From Candidatus Rokubacteria bacterium RIFCSPLOWO2_02_FULL_72_37 (lineage in GTDB: Bacteria > Methylomirabilota > Methylomirabilia > Rokubacteriales > CSP1-6): a DNA stretch of 7,908 nt. The position numbers were made by a program, and so were the translations under genes. Below are positions 1 to 6,263 of this stretch, piece by piece. Location of the stretch: assembly GCA_001790315.1 (NCBI GenBank), contig MGCE01000041.1, positions 11,630 to 19,537 of the forward strand. The letters are read 5' to 3'. Under the pieces are notes generated by a model. The model did no database searches. It saw only the letters and a program-made list of their open reading frames with translations, and was not told the DNA's origin. Positions within the stretch are counted from its first letter, which is position 1; the number at the start of each line of letters is the position of its first letter.

Positions 1-210
1 CACGGGCACCTTCTCGCCGGCGTGCACCAGGATCTTCCGGAGCACGCCGGCGCCGAACGCCTCCATCTCGACGTCAGCCTTGTCGGTCTCGACCTCGGCG
101 AGGACGTCACCGCCCTGGATCCGGTCCCCTTCCCGCTTGAGCCACTTGATGATCTTCCCGCTCTCCATCGCCTCGGAGAGCTTCGGCATCACGACCTTGG
201 TGACGGCCAT
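1..210 (-). CDS. pdhC: Dihydrolipoamide acyltransferase (E2), N-terminal lipoyl domain only; 3'-truncated by window edge
   Basis: The first 70 residues of an E2 component are visible, and the frame is open to the left edge. This is a biotinyl/lipoyl attachment domain: it starts MAVTKVVMPKLSEAMESGKI, has the REGDRI turn at 26-31, and carries the lipoylated lysine K44 in ETDKADVEMEAF. The closing half of the hammerhead fold (GVLRKILVHAGEKVPV) is present. The swinging lipoyl arm takes the acetyl group from E1 and delivers it to CoA. The start ATG is 3 bases after the pdhB stop, with a weak GGGGG seven bases upstream. Being directly behind pdhAB, it is most likely the E2 of the same complex. The peripheral-subunit-binding and catalytic domains lie outside the window, so a separate lipoyl protein cannot be fully excluded. 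Confidence 0.9.
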   Translation of the reverse strand, partial: MAVTKVVMPKLSEAMESGKIIKWLKREGDRIQGGDVLAEVETDKADVEMEAFGAGVLRKILVHAGEKVPV

Positions 211-213
211 GGG

Positions 214-1203
214 TCAGCCCCCGTTCGCGTAGCACACGCGGCGCACGGCGGCCGCGATCCTGTCCTTGGACGGCGTCTTGAGCTTCTCCAGATTCCGCGC
301 GTACGGCATCGGCGCGTTCGCGCCCGTCACACGCTCGACCGGCGCATCGAGGTCGTCGAAGGCACGCTCCGTGATGAAGGCGGCGATCTCCGACCCCATG
401 CCCGCGAAGCCGGCGCCCGCCTCGACGACCACCGCGCGGTGCGTCTTCCGCACCGAGCCGATGATCGACTCCGTGTCCATCGGCCGAAGCGTCCGCGGGT
501 CCACGATCTCGACCGAGATGCCCTCCGCGGCGAGCTCCTCCGCCACCTCCATCGCCCGGTAGCACATGCCCATGTAGGCGATGACGGTGACGTCGGTGCC
601 TTCGCGACGCACGATCGCCTGCCCGAGCGGGATCAGGAAGTCCGGGTCCTCCGGAACGTCACCCTTGACGTTGTAGAGCGTCTCCGATTCGATGAAGATC
701 ACGGGGTCGTCGTCACGGATCGAGGACTTCAGCAACCCCTTGGCGTCCATCGGCGTCGTCGGGCGGACGACCTTGAGCCCGGGCACGTGGTAGAAGTACG
801 ACTCCATCGACTGGGAGTGCTGCGCGCCGAGCTGCGCCGCCGGCCCGCCCGGCCCGCGGATGACGATGGGCACGTGGTACTGGCCGCCGGACATGTAACG
901 GATCTTCGCCGCGGTGTTCACGATCTGGTCGACCGCGACGAGGGCGAAGTTGAACGTCATCATCTCGACGACGGGTCGGAGCCCCGTCATCGCCGCGCCG
1001 ATGCCGACGCCGGTGAAGCCGGACTCCGCGATCGGCGTGTCCACGACGCGGCGGGGGCCGAACTCCCTGAGGAGCCCCTGCGTCACCTTGTACGCGCCCT
1101 CGTAGAGGCCGACCTCCTCGCCGATGACGAACACGTTCGGGTCGCGCCGCATCTCCTCGCGGAGCGCCAAGTTCAGGGCCTCGCGGTACGTCATCACCGC
1201 CAC
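214..1203 (-). CDS. pdhB: Pyruvate dehydrogenase E1 component, beta subunit
   Basis: Beta subunit of the alpha2beta2 pyruvate dehydrogenase E1; it contributes to the ThDP pocket and docks E1 onto E2. It has 329 residues, the usual length. The pyrimidine-binding domain (about 4-180) shows GEEVGLYEGAYKV at 28-40, DTPIAESGF at 55-63 with E60 aligned to the catalytic ThDP-activating glutamate, the MTFNFALVAVDQ segment at 82-93, and AQHSQS with active-site H129. The C-terminal transketolase domain shows VEIVDPRTLRPMD, VVVEAGAGFAGMGSE and the closing GANAPMPYARNLE. The start is the GTG at 1203, one base after the pdhA stop, supported by the ribosome binding site; a second candidate is the ATG at 1194. 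The tight spacing implies balanced expression with pdhA. An E2 gene starts 3 bases after the stop. Confidence 0.95.
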   Translation of the reverse strand: MAVMTYREALNLALREEMRRDPNVFVIGEEVGLYEGAYKVTQGLLREFGPRRVVDTPIAESGFTGVGIGAAMTGLRPVVEMMTFNFALVAVDQIVNTAAKIRYMSGGQYHVPIVIRGPGGPAAQLGAQHSQSMESYFYHVPGLKVVRPTTPMDAKGLLKSSIRDDDPVIFIESETLYNVKGDVPEDPDFLIPLGQAIVRREGTDVTVIAYMGMCYRAMEVAEELAAEGISVEIVDPRTLRPMDTESIIGSVRKTHRAVVVEAGAGFAGMGSEIAAFITERAFDDLDAPVERVTGANAPMPYARNLEKLKTPSKDRIAAAVRRVCYANGG

Positions 1204-1204
1204 G

Positions 1205-2221
1205 TCAGGCCTCCCGCGGGGGCTCGCCGTAGATGTCGGTGAACAGCCACTCGCCGGGCGGCTCCGGCGAGGCGTCGGCGAAGGCGACGGCCTCGTCGAC
1301 GCGGTCGACGGCGTCCTTCTCGAGCGTCCGGACGTCGTCGTCCGTGACGAGCTTGGCCGCGAGCGCATACCCCCGGAACAGCGCGATCGGATCGCGCTGC
1401 TTCTCGCGCTCGACCTCCTCGCGCGTCCGATACACCGCCCCGGCCGGGTCCCGCATCGAGTGACCGCGGAACCGGTACGTGTCGGCCTCGATGAGCGCCG
1501 GTGTCTTGTCGGCGCGGGCGCGCTCGACCGCCCGGCCCACCGCCTCGCGGACCGCGAGCACGTCCATGCCGTCCACGCGCTCGGCCGGGATGCCGTACGT
1601 CCGGCCGAACTGCCAGATCTCCGTCTGGGCGAGGGCGCGCTCGGTGGAGGTGCCCATGGCGTAGCGATTGTTCTCGCAGACGTAGATGACCGGCAGCTTC
1701 CACAGCGCGACCAGGTTCATCGACTCGTGGAACTCGCCCTGGGGCACGGCGCCATCGCCGAAGTAGCAGACGACCACCTGATCGCCGCCCCGATACTTGA
1801 TGCCGAACCCCACGCCCGCCGCGACCGGTAGGTGCGCGCCCACGATCGCGTGGCCGCCGAGGAAGTTCACGCTCCGGTCGAAGAGATGCATCGAGCCGCC
1901 CTTGCCCTTCGACAGCCCGTCACGGCGGCCGTAGAGCTCCGCCATCGCCCGACGGGGGTCCGACCCCTTCGCCAGGCAATGGCCGTGCTCGCGGTACGCC
2001 GAGATGGCATAGTCGTCGGGTCGCAGGACGGAGGTGGCCCCGACCGCCACGGCCTCCTCACCGATGTAGAGGTGCAGGAAGCCGCCGATCTTGCCGAGCG
2101 CGTACGCCTCCGCCGCCTTCTCCTCGAATCGGCGGATGAGCAGCATCTCGCCCAGCAGCCGTCGGGCCAGCTCGGCATCGACGCCGAGCGCAGGCTCCTG
2201 CCGCGTGATCGTCTTGGCCAT
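1205..2221 (-). CDS. pdhA: Pyruvate dehydrogenase E1 component, alpha subunit
   Basis: Alpha subunit of the thiamine-diphosphate-dependent, heterotetrameric E1 of the pyruvate dehydrogenase complex. With PdhB it decarboxylates pyruvate and transfers the acetyl group to lipoyl-E2 in the cytoplasm. It has 338 residues, typical of bacterial E1 alpha. The ThDP/Mg motif starts with GDG at 155-157 and ends with ENN at 183-185. KGKGGSMHLF at 105-114 and GGHAIVGAH at 122-130 are PDH-like. The active-site loop YRFRGHSMRDP at 249-259 carries the GHSM-DP pattern typical of pyruvate E1 and argues against branched-chain or acetoin dehydrogenases, although substrate cannot be fixed from sequence alone. The ATG follows GGGAG with a 6-base spacing. 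It starts 12 bases after nuoK on the same strand, with no space for a terminator, so it is probably co-transcribed with complex I. Confidence 0.94.
   Translation of the reverse strand: MAKTITRQEPALGVDAELARRLLGEMLLIRRFEEKAAEAYALGKIGGFLHLYIGEEAVAVGATSVLRPDDYAISAYREHGHCLAKGSDPRRAMAELYGRRDGLSKGKGGSMHLFDRSVNFLGGHAIVGAHLPVAAGVGFGIKYRGGDQVVVCYFGDGAVPQGEFHESMNLVALWKLPVIYVCENNRYAMGTSTERALAQTEIWQFGRTYGIPAERVDGMDVLAVREAVGRAVERARADKTPALIEADTYRFRGHSMRDPAGAVYRTREEVEREKQRDPIALFRGYALAAKLVTDDDVRTLEKDAVDRVDEAVAFADASPEPPGEWLFTDIYGEPPREA
1210..1215 (-). promoter_or_regulatory. Ribosome binding site of pdhB, decides its GTG start
   Basis: GGGAGG on the minus strand sits 6 bases before the GTG at 1203, inside the end of pdhA. 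The in-frame ATG at 1194 would be 15 bases away, so the GTG is preferred. Confidence 0.65.
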
Positions 2222-2233
2222 CGGGGTCTCCCG

Positions 2234-2539
2234 TCACCAGCGCATCACGCTGAGGTCGTCCACCGAGAGACGCCGACGCGCGCGGAAGATCACGACGATG
2301 ATCGCCAGACCGACGGCCACTTCGGCCGCGGCCACGGCCATGACGAACAGCACGAGCGCCTGTCCATCGAGGGCGCCGAACCGGTGGCCGAAGGCGACGA
2401 GCGCGAGGTTCGCGGCATTGAGCATCAGCTCGATGGACATGAAGATCACGAGCGGGTTCCGGCGGATGACGACGCCGACGACACCGATCGTGAAGAGGAT
2501 GGCCGAGAGCACGACGTAGTAGTGCTCGGGCACGCCCAT
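2234..2539 (-). CDS. nuoK: NADH-quinone oxidoreductase subunit K (membrane)
   Basis: Smallest antiporter-related membrane subunit (ND4L family) of complex I. It has 101 residues, the normal family length, and three hydrophobic helices. The two buried glutamates needed for proton translocation are present: E37 in MSIELMLNAANL and E73 in AVAAAEVAVGLAI, equivalent to E. coli Glu36 and Glu72. The N-terminus GVPEHYYVVLSAILF is typical. The start could be GTG at 2542 or ATG at 2539. I chose the ATG because of ribosome binding site spacing and usual length; it overlaps the nuoJ stop by one base (TGATG). In most nuo operons nuoL, nuoM and nuoN come next, but here pdhA starts 12 bases after the stop. 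Confidence 0.96.
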   Translation of the reverse strand: MGVPEHYYVVLSAILFTIGVVGVVIRRNPLVIFMSIELMLNAANLALVAFGHRFGALDGQALVLFVMAVAAAEVAVGLAIIVVIFRARRRLSVDDLSVMRW

Positions 2540-3039
2540 CACGACGCCTTCTTCCTGGCGAGGAGCAACACGCCGATCATCGCGGCCAGCAGGAGCACCG
2601 ACGTGAGCTCGAACGGAAACAGGTAGCGCGCGAACAGCAGGCGGCCCAGGGCGCCGATCGTGGTGGGGCCCGGTGCCGCGGCACCCGCGGGGGCCCCGGT
2701 CCCGCGCGCGACGACGAACGCCAGGAGCAGGAACAGGAGCACGCCGAGCGGCGCAGCGAGCACCCGGACCGGGCGGCGCGGGTCCGGACCCGTCTCCTCC
2801 TTGCCCGGGATCAGCACCATGATCGCGAACACGAAGAGGACCATGATGGCGCCCGCGTAGACGATCACCTGCGCGGCGGCCAGGAACTCGGCGCCGAGCG
2901 TCAGGTACAGCGCGGCGACGGAGCCCAGGTTCGCGACGAGGAACAGGGCGCCGTGGATCGGGTTCCGCCGCAGGACGAGGCCGAGCGCCGAGCCGACGGC
3001 CAGGGCGGCGAGGACGAAGAACGCCACGTACGCCGTCAT
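2539..3039 (-). CDS. nuoJ: NADH-quinone oxidoreductase subunit J (membrane)
   Basis: Small membrane subunit (ND6 family) of the complex I membrane arm, next to NuoH, NuoK and NuoA; its third helix moves during coupling of quinone reduction to proton pumping. It has 166 residues with about five hydrophobic helices. The diagnostic third-helix segment AEFLAAAQVIVYAGAIMVLF spans residues 50-69, with the conserved Y61 and G63. A charged cytoplasmic stretch (GKEETGPDPRRP) follows at about 78-90, then an Ala/Pro/Gly-rich loop before the last helix, which ends in RKKAS. The ATG overlaps the nuoI stop by four bases. I see no clear ribosome binding site ahead of it, so it is probably translated by coupling. 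The open frame extends upstream to 3345, but that part lies inside nuoI in another frame and is not coding. Confidence 0.95.
   Translation of the reverse strand: MTAYVAFFVLAALAVGSALGLVLRRNPIHGALFLVANLGSVAALYLTLGAEFLAAAQVIVYAGAIMVLFVFAIMVLIPGKEETGPDPRRPVRVLAAPLGVLLFLLLAFVVARGTGAPAGAAAPGPTTIGALGRLLFARYLFPFELTSVLLLAAMIGVLLLARKKAS
2547..2556 (-). promoter_or_regulatory. Ribosome binding site of nuoK
   Basis: AGGAAGAAGG on the minus strand lies within the last codons of nuoJ. Its GAAGG end is 7 bases from the ATG at 2539 and only 4 from the GTG at 2542, so it favours the ATG as the nuoK start. Confidence 0.55.
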
Positions 3040-3575
3040 GGCTCGCGGTCCGCCGGAATCGGGATCGTCGACTGCGGTCGCCCGTCCGGCCCGGCCGGCT
3101 GCAGGGCGAGCAGCGCCTCCTTCGTGTAGACCATCCCGCGACGACTGTAGGAGGCGAACTCCAGGATCCCGGTGTCCATCCGGATCGCGTCCTCGGGGCA
3201 CGCCTCGACGCAATAGCCGCAGAAGACGCACTTGCCGACGTCGATGTCGAAGCGCGCGGGCATCTTCTCGATCTCGGGGTTCGGGTGCTCCGTCGCCACG
3301 ATGTAGATGCAGTGCGCCGGGCAGACGGTCTCGCACATCATGCACGCGACGCAGCGGGGCGAGCCATCCTCGCGCTGCACGAGGCGGTGGAGCGACCGGA
3401 GGCGTGGTGAGTACGGCCGGCGCTCCTCGGGGTACTGGATCGTCACGGCCCCCCGCGCCCCCTTCTGGCCCAGGGAGTGCCGGACGTGGCCGCTCATGTT
3501 CCGGAAGAAGTGCGCGGCGGTGAGCGCGACGCCCGACATCACCTCGATCAGGTAGAACCGCTGCAGAACTCTCAC
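3036..3575 (-). CDS. nuoI: NADH-quinone oxidoreductase subunit I (two 4Fe-4S clusters)
   Basis: Ferredoxin-like subunit (TYKY homologue) linking the peripheral arm to the quinone site. It is 179 residues long, the normal size. The 4Fe-4S ligands are C75, C78, C81 and C85 in CVACMMCETVCP, and C116, C119, C122 and C126 in CVFCGYCVEACP. In each run the fourth Cys closes the other cluster (N6a and N6b). An additional Cys, C89, follows the first run. The N-terminal part contains the conserved VTIQYPEE segment at 44-51. I place the start at the GTG at 3575, which makes a GTGA overlap with the nuoH stop and sits 5 bases after a G8 tract. An alternative start is the ATG at 3539 (Met13), which would leave a more usual N-terminal length but lose the coupling, so the start is less certain than the identity. 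The stop overlaps the nuoJ ATG (ATGA). Confidence 0.95.
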   Translation of the reverse strand: MRVLQRFYLIEVMSGVALTAAHFFRNMSGHVRHSLGQKGARGAVTIQYPEERRPYSPRLRSLHRLVQREDGSPRCVACMMCETVCPAHCIYIVATEHPNPEIEKMPARFDIDVGKCVFCGYCVEACPEDAIRMDTGILEFASYSRRGMVYTKEALLALQPAGPDGRPQSTIPIPADREP

Positions 3576-4669
3576 GCGCGCCCCCCCCACAGCAGGAGCA
3601 CGAGGCCGGTCAGCACGATGTTGAGGATCGAGAGCGGAAAGAGCCCGAGCCAGCCGAGGCGCATCGCCTGGTCGTAGCGGAAGCGGGGCAGCGTCCAGCG
3701 GACGAGCATCAGGAAGAAGATCATCGCGCTCACCTTCACGATGAACGCGCCCACCTGGAGGAGCACGACGAGCAGGTGCGGCAGCGGCAGCGCCGCGCCC
3801 CACGGGAACAGGAACCCCTCGGCGACGAGGTACGGCACCTGCCAGCCGCCGAGGAACAGCGACGTCGTCAGCCCCGCGATCACGGTCGTCTCCACGAGGT
3901 CGGACATGAGGAACATGCCGAACTTCATGCCGCTGTACTCGATGAAGTAGCCGATGATCTCCGACTCGCCCTCGGGCATGTCGAACGGGATCCGCTTGGT
4001 CGCGGCGATGCCCGCCGTGACGAAGATGACGAACGCGAGCGGCTGCGTGACGATGCCCCATTTCGGGATCCAGCCGAAGAGCAGGGCCCCCTGCCCGCGC
4101 ACGATGTCCATCAGGTCGAGCGAGCCGTACCACATGACCACGCCCATGATCGAGGCGCCGATCGCGATCTCCGCCGAGATCATGAGCGCCGCGGCGCGCT
4201 GGCCGCCGAGGAGCGCGTAGTTGTTCGCGGACGACCACCCCGCCATCATGACGCCGTAGACGCCGAGCGAGAGCATCGCGAACACGTAGAGGACTCCGAC
4301 GTTGAGTGTCACGGCCTGCAGGGGGATCTCGCGCCCGGCGACCCGCAGCGTGTCGCCGAAGGGAATCGATGCGAAGGCGACCAGCCCGAAGAAGACCGAC
4401 ACGAACGGCGCCAGCTGGAACAGGAATCGATCGGCGCGCGCCGGCATGAAGTCCTCTTTCGTCAGCATCTTGATCGCGTCCGCGATCGGATGAAAGAGCC
4501 CCAGCACGCGGAAGCCGAAGATCGAGGCACGGTTGGCCCCGATCCGGTCCTGCATGATCGCCGACTGCTTTCGCTCGACCCAGCCGAGGATGGCGGCGAC
4601 GTTGACCACGAACAGCATGGCGAAGGCGACGCGCCCGAAAACGATCCCGACGTCGGCGAGCGCGCTCAC
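3572..4669 (-). CDS. nuoH: NADH-quinone oxidoreductase subunit H (membrane, quinone-site subunit)
   Basis: Inner-membrane subunit (ND1 family) that anchors the peripheral arm and forms much of the quinone-binding chamber. It has 365 residues with about eight hydrophobic helices. Family motifs are WVERKQSAIMQDRIGANRA at 30-48 (first cytoplasmic loop), the EDFMPARAD segment at 72-80, GWSSANNYALLGGQRAAA at 144-161 with E167 after it, and the acidic quinone loop PFDMPEGESE at 228-237 followed by EYSGMKF at 244-250. The LFLGGW motif follows. The loop between the acidic cluster and EYSGMKF appears one residue shorter than in E. coli or Thermus. The AEY/GEY motif that usually follows is replaced by SDL. 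The GTG start forms a GTGA overlap with the nuoG stop. Eight consecutive G residues lie five codons from the end. The stop overlaps nuoI. Confidence 0.96.
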   Translation of the reverse strand: MSALADVGIVFGRVAFAMLFVVNVAAILGWVERKQSAIMQDRIGANRASIFGFRVLGLFHPIADAIKMLTKEDFMPARADRFLFQLAPFVSVFFGLVAFASIPFGDTLRVAGREIPLQAVTLNVGVLYVFAMLSLGVYGVMMAGWSSANNYALLGGQRAAALMISAEIAIGASIMGVVMWYGSLDLMDIVRGQGALLFGWIPKWGIVTQPLAFVIFVTAGIAATKRIPFDMPEGESEIIGYFIEYSGMKFGMFLMSDLVETTVIAGLTTSLFLGGWQVPYLVAEGFLFPWGAALPLPHLLVVLLQVGAFIVKVSAMIFFLMLVRWTLPRFRYDQAMRLGWLGLFPLSILNIVLTGLVLLLWGGRA

Positions 4670-6261
4670 GCCGCCCCCGTGGCCGTGGGCTGCCCCACGT
4701 CACCGATCGACCGGTAGCTCAGCCCGGCGAACGCCGGCACCGCCGTCGCCAGCTCGCCGAACCAGCGCTCGGCCCGGGGCGGCGCCGCGGGCGCGCCGAG
4801 GGCCACCAGGACGCGCCCGAGGATGTCCCACTCCGGCAACGCCCGCCCCAGCGGGTCCGCCGCCTGGCGGAAGCGCTGGACCCGGCCCGCGCAGTTCGTG
4901 TAGGTGCCGTCGCGCTCCACCCAGGCCGCCGCCGGGAGCACCCACTGCGCGCGCTCGCTCGTCGCGTTGGCGTTCGGGCCGGTGAAGACCACGAGCTCGG
5001 TCGCCTGCAGCGCCCGGTCGACGTCGGTCTCGGGCCAGCCCGACGCGAGCAGATCGTGACCGAAGACCCAGAGGCACTTCACCTGCCCCGCGCGGGCCGC
5101 GGCGAGGATCGCGGCCACGTCGCCGTCGAGCCCGAGCAGCGACGCCCCGAGGGAGTTCGGGTGCTTGTCCGCGCGGATCAGGAAGTCGTCCTCGTCGCCG
5201 GGAGCGCGCGGTGGCACGCGGAAGCCGACGCGCCGGATGCCCCGCCGCTCGAGCACCCGGCGGAGCGCGAACAGGTCCTCGTTGGCCATCTGCGGCGAGG
5301 CGACGACGCCCACCTCGTCGGGCGCCACCCGGGCGAGGACACCGGCCACCGCGGCGATCGCCTCGTCCCACGTCGCGTCGGTGACCGCCCCGCCCTCGCG
5401 GCGTGACGGCGCGAGGAGACGGCTCTTGTCGTCGACGGCGCCGTATCCGTACCGGCCGGCGTCGCAGATCCACCAGCCGTTGACGTCGGGGTTCGGGCGC
5501 GGCTTGAGGCGCGCCACGCGCCGGCCCTCGGCGTGGTGCGGCCGCCGGCGGTTCGTGTGGACCTCGATGTTGCAGCCGCGGGCGCAGCCGGGGCAGATCG
5601 ACTTGGTCGAGTCGAGGTACCACACGCGCACCTGGAACCGGAAGTCACGGTCCGTCAGGGCGCCGACCGGGCAGATGTCGACGACGTTCGCCGAGTACTT
5701 GTTGGCCAGCTCCGTGCCGGGGAAGAGACCGATCTGCGAGTGGTCGCCGCGATTGAAGATCCCGAGCTCGCCCGTCCTGGTGATCTCGTCGCAGAACCGG
5801 ACGCAGCGCGAGCAGAGGATGCAGCGCTCGGCGTCGAGCATGACGTGCGGCCCGAGCGGCACGGCCTTGGGCTTGTGGACCTTCTCGTCGGTCATCCGCG
5901 GGTCGTAGAGGCCGTGCTTCATGTAGTAGATCTGCAGCCAGCACTCGCCCGCCTGGTCGCACACGGGGCAGTCGAGCGGGTGATTGATCAGGTGGAACTC
6001 CATGACCGAGCGGCGCGTCTCCTTCACGCGGTCGGTCTCCGTCCAGACGACCATGCCGTCCACCGCCTGGGTGTTGCACGCGATCGTCGGCCGCGGCGCC
6101 TTTTCGATGTCCACCATGCAGAGCCGGCACTGGCCGGCGATCGACAACCCCGGGTGGTAGCAATAGTGGGGGATCTCGACCCCGACCCGGCGCGCCGCCT
6201 CGATCAGGTTCGTCCCCGCCGGGACCTCGATCTCCTTGCCGTTGATCGTGAGCTTGGGCAT
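4666..6261 (-). CDS. nuoG: NADH-quinone oxidoreductase subunit G (75 kDa Fe-S subunit), short form
   Basis: Electron-wire subunit of the complex I peripheral arm. It has 531 residues, shorter than E. coli NuoG (about 900) or Thermus Nqo3 (about 780). The N-terminal 2Fe-2S ferredoxin domain has N1b ligands C34, C45, C48 and C62. The His-Cys N5 cluster uses H94, C98, C101 and C107. The N4 ligands are C147, C150, C153 and C197 (in DICPVGAL). A fourth motif, C223, C226, C230 and C266, matches the N7 site found in only some lineages. It is followed by a shortened molybdopterin-oxidoreductase-like domain (about 270-531) ending with the typical GRVQRF region; this domain is structural in complex I. 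The start MPKLTINGKEIEVPAG is the family start, and the frame further upstream only shadows nuoF. The nearest Shine-Dalgarno-like GAGGAG is about 17 bases upstream, so translation probably depends on coupling to nuoF. The stop overlaps nuoH by four bases. Confidence 0.96.
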   Translation of the reverse strand: MPKLTINGKEIEVPAGTNLIEAARRVGVEIPHYCYHPGLSIAGQCRLCMVDIEKAPRPTIACNTQAVDGMVVWTETDRVKETRRSVMEFHLINHPLDCPVCDQAGECWLQIYYMKHGLYDPRMTDEKVHKPKAVPLGPHVMLDAERCILCSRCVRFCDEITRTGELGIFNRGDHSQIGLFPGTELANKYSANVVDICPVGALTDRDFRFQVRVWYLDSTKSICPGCARGCNIEVHTNRRRPHHAEGRRVARLKPRPNPDVNGWWICDAGRYGYGAVDDKSRLLAPSRREGGAVTDATWDEAIAAVAGVLARVAPDEVGVVASPQMANEDLFALRRVLERRGIRRVGFRVPPRAPGDEDDFLIRADKHPNSLGASLLGLDGDVAAILAAARAGQVKCLWVFGHDLLASGWPETDVDRALQATELVVFTGPNANATSERAQWVLPAAAWVERDGTYTNCAGRVQRFRQAADPLGRALPEWDILGRVLVALGAPAAPPRAERWFGELATAVPAFAGLSYRSIGDVGQPTATGAA

Positions 6262-6263
6262 GG

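Noticed and set aside
22..1242. Plus-strand 406-residue open frame opposite pdhB
   Set aside because: It is antisense to clear E1 beta and E2 coding sequence, is made mainly of Arg, Asp, His, Leu and Val as expected from the complement of GC-rich codons, and shows no recognisable domain.
2222..2233. Possible terminator or promoter between nuoK and pdhA
   Set aside because: The 12-base gap is fully taken up by the pdhA ribosome binding region; there is no space for a hairpin and T-run and no evident promoter boxes.
1832..2626. Plus-strand 264-residue frame opposite pdhA and nuoK
   Set aside because: It is antisense to two well-recognised genes, spans their boundary, and has biased, low-complexity composition.
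3576..4703. In-frame upstream extension of nuoI across nuoH (555 residues)
   Set aside because: It is a shadow frame of nuoH; NuoI proteins are about 180 residues and its conserved part begins only after 3575.
3776..4717. Plus-strand 313-residue open frame opposite nuoH
   Set aside because: It is very rich in Arg, Asp, Glu and His with low complexity, which is the mirror of hydrophobic membrane codons; nuoH on the other strand is unambiguous.
4670..5623. Minus-strand 307-residue frame overlapping nuoG
   Set aside because: It is an alternate frame of nuoG, Arg/Pro/Gly-rich and without motifs.
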